Assembly: GCA_000965745.1 (NCBI GenBank)
Contig: CP009479.1
Location: 444,457 to 508,456 of the forward strand
DNA length: 64,000 nucleotides
Direction: 5' to 3'
From: an uncultured archaeon
Lineage (GTDB): Archaea > Thermoplasmatota > Thermoplasmata > Thermoplasmatales > Thermoplasmataceae
Every line of letters begins with the position of its first letter. Position 1 is the first letter of the stretch. The notes below the pieces were generated by a model that worked only from the letters and a program-made list of their open reading frames with translations, was not told the DNA's origin and made no database searches. This document shows, one piece after another, positions 54,251-61,816 of the stretch. The position numbers were made by a program, and so were the translations under genes.

Positions 54251-54718
54251 TCAGGAAGCCGTTACGTTCCTGTACATTCTCCCATACTGGCTAATGCTTT
54301 TGTGATAATGTCTTATTAGATGCAGGTTCAGCGTCAGTGCATTCACATAACCTGTTCCGAAGAAGAACATGGTGAACTTTGTGTCGTTATTAATCTGCCT
54401 GTTGAAATATGCCATTGATATACCAGTCTCGTTGTGTATCCTGTGCGCTTGCATACTGGCGTTTGCCACTGTTATGTCCGGATCTATCCCTGAAGCCGAA
54501 TCGGCCCTGATGTGGAACAAGTAGGGCGAATCTGTGGACTGCCCAACCAGGTATGATCCAACAGTAGTGTTGCTAAGGGTGGCTAGTGAGCCGTTGGCTT
54601 CATAATTGAAAGCTCCCTGGCCAACTCCCGTTACCACAACGGGAAATATGAATCCGCATATCATCACCATGGTTATAGCCAAGCCGAGCGGCCCCCTTAT
54701 TATATCTTTTATTTTCAT
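54251..54718 (-). CDS. kdpC: Potassium-transporting ATPase subunit KdpC
   Basis: KdpC is the single-span assembly subunit of the high-affinity K+ pump. The N-terminal helix follows MKIKDIIRGPLGLAITMVMICGFIFP, and the extracellular domain has VGSYLVGQSTDSPYLFHIRADSASGIDP, matching the family's G-S-x-L-x-GQ motif. Length 155 residues is a little short but complete. The ATG at 54718 overlaps the kdpB stop (ATGA), so it is translationally coupled; the longer frame from 54730 is not used. Confidence 0.93.
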   Translation of the reverse strand: MKIKDIIRGPLGLAITMVMICGFIFPVVVTGVGQGAFNYEANGSLATLSNTTVGSYLVGQSTDSPYLFHIRADSASGIDPDITVANASMQAHRIHNETGISMAYFNRQINNDTKFTMFFFGTGYVNALTLNLHLIRHYHKSISQYGRMYRNVTAS

Positions 54719-56319
54719 AATACGCCCCATGCAAATGTTAGCAGGATTGCAATTGCCTTTATAGCCACGAATGGGAGTAACATGCCCCCTAGGCCGAATA
54801 TTGTGAGGTTCTTCAGAAATATCCTGATAGTACTTTGGGGCCTGAATCTCGTTCCCCTTATGGCCAGAGGTATGAGTGCGGGTATGACCGCCGCATTGAA
54901 TATGAGTGCCGAGAGCACGGCTATGTGCGGGCTGAGATTCAGTATATTCAGTGCACTAAGGGCCGGTACACTGGCAAACATTACGGGTACTATGGCGAAA
55001 TACTTGGCCACATCGTTGGTAACGCTGAATGTTGTCACTGCCCCCCTTGTCATGAGGAGCTGCTTTCCCAGCATCACCACATCAATGATCTTGGAGGGAT
55101 TGGATTCCAGATCAACTAGATTGGCGGCGTCCTTTGCTGCAAATGTTCCAGAAGCCATTGCAAGGCCAACGTCCGCGGCAGCAAGAGCTGGAGCATCGTT
55201 TGTGCCGTCCCCGATCATCGCCACTATCCTCCTCTGTGCCTGCTCCTCCTTAACCCTGTTGAACTTTGTCTCGGGCTTGGCCTGGGAGACAAACTCATCA
55301 ATGCCGACCTCGTTTGCAATGTTCTTAGCAGTGAGCGGATGATCCCCTGTGACCATCACGGGAATGATGCCCATAGTCTTGAGTCCTTCTATTCTCTCGC
55401 GTATGCCTTTCTTGATGATGTCCTTGAGGAACACCACACCGAGGATCTCTCCGTCCTTCGAGACAGCAATGGGGGTTCCACCCGTAGAGGTGATTGAGTT
55501 AACCGCCTCATCATATCCCATAGGAGTGAAGTATGCATCTCCCTTTATTGCCTCGGTGGCACCCTTGTGGATCACGGTCTCGTCAGTCATGCTGGTTTCG
55601 AGCTCGAATTTCTTCCTAAACCTGTGCCTCTGGTAGAATTCCCTTCCGCCTTTCGGAAGTGTGAAATCGTCGGAATCAACTAGGGTGACTCCGCTCCTCC
55701 TTGTTACTGCACTGAATTCCTCATGAGTCCCCTCTCTAAGGGCATCATACTCTTTTGGAACGAAGCCCATCCTGAATGCAAGGTCCACTATGCTTCTCCC
55801 CTCAGGAGTGTCATCATACCATGACGAGAGAAATGCGGCCTCCGCCAGCTCCTTTTCAGTGTGACCGCCAACGGGGATAAACTGTGTTGCGAGTCTGTTG
55901 CCGCTTGTGATCGTACCGGTCTTGTCCAGCATTATGACATTGGCATCCCCTGCTGTCTCTATTGCCCTGCCGGATTTTGCGATTATGCTGTTCCTGGACA
56001 ACCTATTAATTCCAGATATTCCAATAGCCGGAAGCAGTGCTCCAATGGTTGTGGGAAGAAGGCACACATACAAGGCAATGAGCACTGAAAGATCAGCGCC
56101 CAGATTCAGGAGCAGCGATACTGAAATCAGCGATAGGAGTATTATAGTGAATACACCAGTAAGTCCAAGCAGAAGAACGGAGAGGGCCATCTCGTTAGGC
56201 GTCTTCGGTCTCTCTGATGATTCTACCATGTTGACCAGCTTCCTTATGTAAGAATCCTCAGGGTTCACGTTGACCTGGGCAACAACTGAGTCGCTTATTA
56301 TTGTGGAACCTCCGATCAC
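54715..56319 (-). CDS. kdpB: KdpB, C-terminal portion (P-type ATPase core)
   Basis: This frame holds most of KdpB after the actuator domain: membrane helices, the phosphorylation site LDKTGTIT (Asp at residue 132 of this frame), the nucleotide domain, MVTGDHPLTAKNIA, and MIGDGTNDAPALAAADVGLAMA. It begins MIGGSTIISDSVVAQV with GTG at 56319, overlapping the TGA of the upstream fragment (GTGA). In intact KdpB the two parts are one protein; an extra G in the five-base run at 56325-56329 would join them as TRGDTVIGGST. It may be translated from a coupled start, or by frameshifting, or the break may be an artefact. Confidence 0.92.
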   Translation of the reverse strand: MIGGSTIISDSVVAQVNVNPEDSYIRKLVNMVESSERPKTPNEMALSVLLLGLTGVFTIILLSLISVSLLLNLGADLSVLIALYVCLLPTTIGALLPAIGISGINRLSRNSIIAKSGRAIETAGDANVIMLDKTGTITSGNRLATQFIPVGGHTEKELAEAAFLSSWYDDTPEGRSIVDLAFRMGFVPKEYDALREGTHEEFSAVTRRSGVTLVDSDDFTLPKGGREFYQRHRFRKKFELETSMTDETVIHKGATEAIKGDAYFTPMGYDEAVNSITSTGGTPIAVSKDGEILGVVFLKDIIKKGIRERIEGLKTMGIIPVMVTGDHPLTAKNIANEVGIDEFVSQAKPETKFNRVKEEQAQRRIVAMIGDGTNDAPALAAADVGLAMASGTFAAKDAANLVDLESNPSKIIDVVMLGKQLLMTRGAVTTFSVTNDVAKYFAIVPVMFASVPALSALNILNLSPHIAVLSALIFNAAVIPALIPLAIRGTRFRPQSTIRIFLKNLTIFGLGGMLLPFVAIKAIAILLTFAWGVL

Positions 56320-56864
56320 GGTATCCCCCTTGTCTTCCTCACTCCCGCAGATTCCCCTGTGAGAAGGGATTCATCCACCATGGCGATCCCCTCAAGGACC
56401 TCGCCATCTATGGGGACCTGGTCCCCGTTCTCAATAAGGATTAGATCGCCTTTCTTCAGGGTTGATGATCGGATGATCTCAATTTTGCGTGCCCCATCTG
56501 CCTCAACGATCTTCCTTGCGTCTGATTCCTGCTCCAGCTTCTTTAATCCCTCAGCGGTTGCCCTGGATCTTGCCTCCGCTGAGGAGTCTGAGATTGTGCT
56601 GAACCAGACCGTAACGAACAGGATTACTGCAACCTCTGCGTAGAACATCCGATCGGCTGCATGTGCCAGTCCAGGCAGTGTGTTGGGGAACAGTGCCATG
56701 TAAAGAACAACGAAGAATGACAGCTCAACAACGAACATGACCGGATTTGAGATCAACCTTGCGGAATTAAGGCGCGATATAGAATCTGTCAGTATCCCTT
56801 CCCACATTCCCTCCTGGCTGCCATCCTGCCAGGTCTGCTTCTTTTCAGTATTATCAAAGGACAC
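56316..56864 (-). CDS. kdpB: KdpB, N-terminal portion (ends at the TGES loop)
   Basis: The 182-residue fragment covers the first two membrane helices and the actuator domain of KdpB, ending MVDESLLTGESAGVRKTRGIP and a stop just after the dephosphorylation loop TGES. Family members continue with V-I-GGT-x-I-x-SD, which is exactly what the next frame supplies. It starts with GTG at 56864, overlapping the end of kdpA by 11 bases. See the next kdpB entry for the break. If untranslated beyond here, the pump would have no catalytic core in cis. Confidence 0.9.
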   Translation of the reverse strand: MSFDNTEKKQTWQDGSQEGMWEGILTDSISRLNSARLISNPVMFVVELSFFVVLYMALFPNTLPGLAHAADRMFYAEVAVILFVTVWFSTISDSSAEARSRATAEGLKKLEQESDARKIVEADGARKIEIIRSSTLKKGDLILIENGDQVPIDGEVLEGIAMVDESLLTGESAGVRKTRGIP

Positions 56865-58512
56865 TCTTGATCCCCTCCAGATGCATCAGAATAGGCCCTA
56901 TTGCCAGGAACGGGAAAAACGTGAGAACTGCCAGTATAAAGATGCTCACAATAAGGATCGACGGGAAAATAAAGTTGTCAGTTCTCAAAGCAACTTCGCG
57001 GCTTCTCTTCCTTCCATGCATCCTTCCCGCTATGGCGAGCATTATCGCGATTGGGGTGAACCTGCCTATCCACATAACTATCCCTGTTGAAACGTTGAAA
57101 TATACGGTGTTTCCTGTACTTCCCAGGAAGTCCGACCCATTGTTAGCTGCCGCTGATGTGTATTCGTAAAGAATCTGTGTGAAGCCCTTTGGGCCTGTGC
57201 CTATGCCGATACCATGCACAGCCCCTATGCCGTAAGCGATCAGTGTTGGAACGAGTATCAGTATAGGATGAGCAAGGAATGCAATTACTGCAAGCTTAAC
57301 GTCACCCTCTGTGATCTTAGCCCCCAAGTATTCAGGGGTGCGCCCTGCCATGAGACCCACAATGAATACAGTTATGACCATGTACATGAGCATATACATG
57401 GCTCCGACGCCAATTCCGCCGGGAGTCGCCTGTATCATCATCCCCAGGAATGCTGCAAGAACGACAAGGGGGTGCATGCCCGCAAGCGCTGCGTTAACAG
57501 AACCTGTTGTGAACGCTGTTGTTGTCACAGTGTAAAAAACTGCTGCAGGCCCTCCGAACCTGACCTCCATTCCGGCTGAGATGACAGTAAGGGGAACGAA
57601 AGCTATTGCCAGATCTATTGCATAAAGCCCGTAGGATGCAATCAGAACGGTTCTGCCTTCATTCCTCCTTCTCAGCATTCTTCCGAACAAGAATGGCATT
57701 GCGGTGGGGATGAGCATCATCATACCCATCTGCATGAAATCTGTGAGTGGGCTGGGATTCTCAAATGGAGTGTAGTTGTTTGAGCCAAAGTATCCTCCGC
57801 CGTTTGTGCCAATCTGCATTATTGACTGCATTGAGGCAATTGGCCCCACCTTAATTGTCTGGAATGCCCCCGTAAACGTTCTGACAACTTCATATCCAGA
57901 AAGTGACTGCGGGACCCCAAGTGCTATAAGGATTATGGCGGAAACAAATGATAGTGGAATGAGAACACGTGTTATTGTCCTTACAAAGTCGAAGTAGAAG
58001 TTCCCTATGCCATCATTACCATTCTTCTTTCCTGCAAACCCCCTGAATATGGCCAAGGCCACAACAACACCGTCTGCAGCGGAAATGAACTGGAGAAACT
58101 GTATGGCCATCATCTGGCTGAAATATGACAGTGTAGATCCGCCACCATAATGCTGGAGATTGGTGTTGGAGGAGAATGACAGGACCGTGTTAAGGGCCAG
58201 AGACCAGTTCAGGTTGTGGAATCTCATTGGGTTAAGGGGAAGGTATCCCTGAAAAACAAGCACTAGATACGCAAGGATTGCTGCGAATCCAGTAAAGAAA
58301 AAAAGTGCCAGAAAATACTCCTTCCAGCTCATCTGCCTTGTGGTGTCAACACCAAGCACCCGGTATATGAGTTTTTCAACGGGCAGAATGAACATGTCCC
58401 AGGTGCTCTTTTCATTCTCATACACATTGAGGAGATAGCTGGAAAGAATCCATCCCAAAATCAGTACTATTACCCCCAACAGGATAAAGAGAAGAATAAA
58501 TAGCCCAATCAT
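56854..58512 (-). CDS. kdpA: Potassium-transporting ATPase subunit KdpA
   Basis: KdpA is the K+ channel-like subunit. The 552-residue protein has about ten transmembrane helices. The selectivity-filter region reads GTNGGGYFGSNNYTPFENPSPLTD, and further filter-type loops are FSSNTNLQHYGG and ATPGGIGVG, as in the family. The start ATG at 58512 overlaps the end of a 54-residue ORF (ATGA). Together with KdpB and KdpC it scavenges K+ when it is scarce. Confidence 0.95.
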   Translation of the reverse strand: MIGLFILLFILLGVIVLILGWILSSYLLNVYENEKSTWDMFILPVEKLIYRVLGVDTTRQMSWKEYFLALFFFTGFAAILAYLVLVFQGYLPLNPMRFHNLNWSLALNTVLSFSSNTNLQHYGGGSTLSYFSQMMAIQFLQFISAADGVVVALAIFRGFAGKKNGNDGIGNFYFDFVRTITRVLIPLSFVSAIILIALGVPQSLSGYEVVRTFTGAFQTIKVGPIASMQSIMQIGTNGGGYFGSNNYTPFENPSPLTDFMQMGMMMLIPTAMPFLFGRMLRRRNEGRTVLIASYGLYAIDLAIAFVPLTVISAGMEVRFGGPAAVFYTVTTTAFTTGSVNAALAGMHPLVVLAAFLGMMIQATPGGIGVGAMYMLMYMVITVFIVGLMAGRTPEYLGAKITEGDVKLAVIAFLAHPILILVPTLIAYGIGAVHGIGIGTGPKGFTQILYEYTSAAANNGSDFLGSTGNTVYFNVSTGIVMWIGRFTPIAIMLAIAGRMHGRKRSREVALRTDNFIFPSILIVSIFILAVLTFFPFLAIGPILMHLEGIKSVL

Positions 58513-58673
58513 GAGAGTTTGCCCTCCTCTCGCGAATAGAGCCGATTGATCGACTGTGAGTCGACGTAATAATCAGCCTTTAGACTGCTCAAATAACGCT
58601 GCCATAAATAGATAAATGATCGCACACTGGCTTTTTTGACGATGCTACTATCCCATGAACATACATTTTCCAT
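58509..58673 (-). CDS. 54-residue ORF ahead of kdpA
   Basis: This small ORF (MENVCSWDSSIVKKASVRS onward, ending RLYSREEGKLS) is not KdpF, which is short and hydrophobic. It is polar with aromatic residues and has no transmembrane helix. A strong GGAGGAGGT site lies 8 bases before the ATG at 58673, and its TGA overlaps the kdpA ATG (ATGA). This tight coupling suggests it is translated and may set kdpA translation or regulate the pump. No family is recognised. Confidence 0.7.
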   Translation of the reverse strand: MENVCSWDSSIVKKASVRSFIYLWQRYLSSLKADYYVDSQSINRLYSREEGKLS

Positions 58674-58731
58674 AACATAACCTCCTCCTGCAATCACACA
58701 TTACAACGAATTGCACCAGAGATATGGTGCT

Positions 58732-59046
58732 CTATTCTTTCTGACTTTCTATTGAGATCTGATCGGCACGTTGTCCCTTGGCAGCGCTTAGAACAATTGA
58801 GCTGACAACGCTTTTCACGCCGGATATTTTCATTATTTTATTCTTCAGTGTGTCACGGAACTCATCTATATCCTCTGTCCTGACAACTGTAGCAATATCA
58901 AATTCACCTGTCACTTCGTAAACCTCTTCAACAGCGTCGAGCAGACACAGTTCCTTGACAACTTCTTCTTCCTTGAGAGTGTCTACAAAAATATCGACTA
59001 TAGCCGTGATGGTTTTCTGGTTCGAGTTAAAATCTTCGACGTTCAT
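58732..59046 (-). CDS. Stand-alone Lrp/AsnC-type effector (RAM) domain protein
   Basis: The 104-residue protein starts MNVEDFNSNQKTITAIVDIFV and has the alpha/beta RAM pattern with LLDAVEEVYEVTGEFDIATVVRTEDIDEF and the last strand MKISGVKSVVSSIVL. The G-x-x-D motif (TGEFD) is the ligand loop of Lrp-family regulators. There is no helix-turn-helix. Such proteins bind amino acids or modulate a full-length Lrp partner. It is 58 bases upstream of the 54-residue ORF with no visible promoter between, so it may be the first gene of the kdp operon. A box A about 26 bases before 59046 supports this start. Confidence 0.85.
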   Translation of the reverse strand: MNVEDFNSNQKTITAIVDIFVDTLKEEEVVKELCLLDAVEEVYEVTGEFDIATVVRTEDIDEFRDTLKNKIMKISGVKSVVSSIVLSAAKGQRADQISIESQKE

Positions 59047-59069
59047 CGCTCTGCCGCCCCATCTGAAAA

Positions 59070-59081
59070 GCATATTAAAAG
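59070..59081 (-). promoter_or_regulatory. Box A promoter for the RAM-domain gene and kdp operon
   Basis: Minus-strand ACTTTTAATATG is centred about 27-30 bases before the ATG at 59046, fitting a leaderless transcript. The stretch 59082-59358 further upstream shows no gene. Confidence 0.5.
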
Positions 59082-59358
59082 TTTACCAGCAATTATCATA
59101 CCAGTATGTTTTTAGAAACTCGTATTTAAGGGAATATGAACAGCATTAGGAAAATATACCATATACTTTAGATGTACTATACTATGGCCATGCTGGATCC
59201 AAAAATGACTCGACATGGTCATAACGCATTACCAATTGTATCAAAATGCTACGACCTAGATGGCTGGAAATTTTTCAAATCCAGACCAAACTTATGTGTG
59301 AAGTCATGATAGTGGATATCATGGATTTCTATAATTTGGATTCGGAATCGTATGTTAA

Positions 59359-59433
59359 TGCTCCGACCGGGATTCGGACCCGGGTCGTCGGCTCGAAAGG
59401 CCGAAATGCTTGGCCGGACTACACCATCGGAGC
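59359..59433 (-). tRNA. tRNA-Glu (anticodon TTC)
   Basis: The 75-base gene folds into a full cloverleaf. The acceptor stem GCTCCGA pairs with TCGGAGC, discriminator A. The anticodon stem TCGGC/GCCGA encloses loop CTTTCGA with anticodon TTC. The T-arm is CCGGG-TCCGAAT-CCCGG. No intron and no encoded CCA. A box A about 27 bases upstream of the 5' end supports it. Confidence 0.96.
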
Positions 59434-59454
59434 GAACAAACCCATAAGCTGGCA

Positions 59455-59464
59455 GATTATATTT
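59455..59464 (-). promoter_or_regulatory. Box A promoter for tRNA-Glu
   Basis: Minus-strand AAATATAATC is centred about 27 bases before the first base of tRNA-Glu at 59433. Confidence 0.6.
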
Positions 59465-59515
59465 ACCTTTTCTTGCCAATGGGCGGTCCCTGATTATTCC
59501 AAAGAGATATATTAG

Positions 59516-60565
59516 TTACTGTTTTGGCATGGGAAATCTCAATATTGCGCAGTACCCTCCGAATTTTTTGACAGAAAGGCCTGAGTCGTCGTGGACGCTG
59601 AATATGTGAACTCTCGAACTGAAGTTCTTGGCAAGTTCAAGAAGTTCTCTTGACTCATTTGATCTGAATTTTTCCTCCGTCATGATCAGATCCTCCACTG
59701 CCCCTGTTTTGAGAGCTTCCTTAACCGCATCCTTTCCATAAACAGACAGGTCATTTGTTTTGAGATTCTTGAAGAACTGTTCGAGCAGCTTTCTTTCATT
59801 GACCATTCTCGATGCGGAAAATATCTTCTCGCTCTCTTCCTTTGACAGGAATTCATATATCCCGCCCTCGTCAGATCGTGCGGTAGCATAGGAAAATATC
59901 TGCCTTCCGGAAAAAGCAGGATCTGATTTCAGCATGTTGACCAGCTTTTCCCTCGTGAACCCTGCACCCAGAACTATGACTGGAATATCCGGGGATATTG
60001 TTGTTCTTATCGTTTTGATCACTTCCAGAAGATATTCCTTTTCTGAGTAGTGGGTCTCATAGTCCTTTCCGGATTTCCCGGCACTCACTTTTCCCATGCC
60101 CTGAATCCCGTATGACCTCAGGATGAAGACAGAAGCTTCTTCATCATCTATCCCGACAAAACAGTACCCTTGCCCGAATGTTGATTCTGAGCCTTCCCTG
60201 AGCATTTCCTTCTGCTCATCGGACCATGCGGCCTTGATGAGTTCGAAGGTGTCTTCAGTCCCAATCATGAATGATTGATGTTCACCAATCAGGCCTTCTT
60301 TGCCCTCTACAATTGTCCCGAGAACCTTTATTTTGCTGGAGAATTCCTGAAATTCAACATCTGAAACTTCAACTGTCAGAAGCATAGGTTTTCTTGACTG
60401 TTCCTTGGACCTTGTCATATCATCCTGTTTGTCCTGCCGTCTAAGAACAACCATCCGGACTCTGTCACCCGGCGTGATAATGTTGTGTATATACCATAGG
60501 TCGTCTATGTTCTGCACGTGAATAGACAGCGATTGTTTCTCTTTGTCCTCTTCCAGTATTCTCAC
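59516..60565 (-). CDS. pelA: Pelota (Dom34) ribosome-rescue protein
   Basis: Pelota with aIF1/EF1A-type GTPases and ABCE1 splits stalled ribosomes in no-go decay. The three domains are seen: N-terminal Sm-like (MRILEEDKEKQSLSIHVQNIDDLWYIHNIITPGDRVRM), central eRF1-like domain 2 (RSYGIQGMGKVSAGKSGKDYETHYSEKEYLLEVIKTI with no GGQ), and domain 3 (DAVKEALKTGAVEDLIMTEEKFRS). Length 349 is typical. The start is GTG at 60565, overlapping the stop of the Mut7-C gene (GTGA), so the two are coupled and may share an RNA-quality-control role. Confidence 0.96.
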   Translation of the reverse strand: MRILEEDKEKQSLSIHVQNIDDLWYIHNIITPGDRVRMVVLRRQDKQDDMTRSKEQSRKPMLLTVEVSDVEFQEFSSKIKVLGTIVEGKEGLIGEHQSFMIGTEDTFELIKAAWSDEQKEMLREGSESTFGQGYCFVGIDDEEASVFILRSYGIQGMGKVSAGKSGKDYETHYSEKEYLLEVIKTIRTTISPDIPVIVLGAGFTREKLVNMLKSDPAFSGRQIFSYATARSDEGGIYEFLSKEESEKIFSASRMVNERKLLEQFFKNLKTNDLSVYGKDAVKEALKTGAVEDLIMTEEKFRSNESRELLELAKNFSSRVHIFSVHDDSGLSVKKFGGYCAILRFPMPKQ

Positions 60566-61026
60566 TTTATTTCCTCTTCGAATTTCCTGATCTGCTGCAG
60601 TATCCTATAGTAGTGGGATCCATGCCAGTAGACTTTACCGCATTTGCTGCACACCCAGATATCCTTGCCTGAAGACTTGACAGAGTCCGGTACGCCTGCG
60701 ACCGGCCCCGGCTTGCCAGACTTCCCGAGTATGCCATTGCATTCAGTGCACCTTGTGAAGTATTTCTGTTCGTCCGGGGGGAATTGCTCTATGAACTGCA
60801 ATACCTGATCCTTGAAGTCCTCCGATCTAATAAGTATGCTTCGGGGAAACCTTGCATAAAGCTCCTGATCTCTTGTCAGCAGTATCCTGCTCTCTTTCTT
60901 GCAGGATTCGATAATCTCACTGTCCGAAATCCCCTTCTCCGGGTATTCCACATCAAATCCCATCATTCGAAGCCACTTGCCCAGCCTGCGCAGCATGTGG
61001 TCTGCATAGAAGAGCTCGTCTGTCAG
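60562..61026 (-). CDS. Mut7-C RNase-domain protein with a zinc ribbon, apparently starting at CTG
   Basis: The PIN-like Mut7-C (DUF82) domain starts TDELFYADHMLRRLGKWLRMMGFDV, with the acidic residues of ESRILLTRDQELYARF; a C-terminal zinc ribbon has the pairs CTECNG and CSKCGK. It is a predicted ribonuclease. The only in-frame ATG is at 61185, inside the upstream gene and giving an N-terminus unlike the family. A GGGAGGT site (61040-61034) sits 7 bases before a CTG at 61026 at the correct place, so CTG is proposed as the start. It overlaps pelA by 4 bases, so both are one operon. Confidence 0.82.
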   Translation of the reverse strand: MTDELFYADHMLRRLGKWLRMMGFDVEYPEKGISDSEIIESCKKESRILLTRDQELYARFPRSILIRSEDFKDQVLQFIEQFPPDEQKYFTRCTECNGILGKSGKPGPVAGVPDSVKSSGKDIWVCSKCGKVYWHGSHYYRILQQIRKFEEEIK

Positions 61027-61129
61027 AAGAAAACCTCCCGAAAATGGATCTGTGAAAGGTGATACGAAATCGTTATTATCCCAATTAAAAAAGTAAAATG
61101 AAGTTTTGGCTTGTTTCAGGATGTGAGAA

Positions 61130-61687
61130 TCACTTCTTCCTGTTAAAGACGAAGTATAGCACGAAGGTCGCGGCAATAAGCGCAATGATTATTCCGGCAT
61201 AGTAATAATTCTGAGTGGGAGTGTGAATCTTCGGTTTGGACCAAGAGAACGCCGGATATGCGCCCGCATTGAGTGCCTGATGGTTCGTAAGGCCGTTTAC
61301 TGAAGAGGTCTTGTTAGCTACTGCCCAGAATGCCTTCGTGAAGTTGGCGACGCTTGGGAAACCGATGCCGCTTAGTGCATTCACAAGTTGCAGGCCATAG
61401 CTGTTTATTCCGAGGTATGAAAGATCGAACACTATCAGTTCCTGTGTGGCATTGGAGCTCCAGTTGTAACTTACTATCGACTTGTTGTCGATAACGCTTG
61501 AGAAGAAAGCGTTCCATTCGGTTGTTGTTATAGTATAGTGATTGTCAGAGGTGTAATAGGTAACGGCCGGCAAAGAGCTGGGGGGCGGATTCAACTGGGG
61601 AGTTGCTGCGCTTGCTGCTGCCGGAAGCAGACCGACTGCAAGAAACATTGACAATACTGTAACCACTATGATAGCGTTTTTTTGCAT
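61130..61687 (-). CDS. Small secreted, membrane-anchored surface protein
   Basis: The 185-residue protein has a signal peptide (MQKNAIIVVTVLSMFLAVGLL, cleaved near AASAATP), an extracellular domain of about 125 residues with several N-x-S/T sequons (NKSIVSYNWSSNATQE), a transmembrane helix (YAGIIIALIAATFVLYFVF) and an RKK end. No family is recognised. It is the third protein of this layout in the window. Confidence 0.75.
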   Translation of the reverse strand: MQKNAIIVVTVLSMFLAVGLLPAAASAATPQLNPPPSSLPAVTYYTSDNHYTITTTEWNAFFSSVIDNKSIVSYNWSSNATQELIVFDLSYLGINSYGLQLVNALSGIGFPSVANFTKAFWAVANKTSSVNGLTNHQALNAGAYPAFSWSKPKIHTPTQNYYYAGIIIALIAATFVLYFVFNRKK

Positions 61688-61816
61688 GATACTGCCCTTA
61701 TAAGACTCCAGATGAATTTATTCTTAAAAACATTGTCTATCTACTCTTCTGATTCTTTTCAGCGCTTCCCTTCCAGTGTCCAGATATGAGATAGTGCATC
61801 GCACAGAATGTCGGCT

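Noticed and set aside
59246-59515. Plus-strand frame over the tRNA
   Set aside because: It covers the tRNA-Glu gene on the opposite strand and has no coding features of its own.
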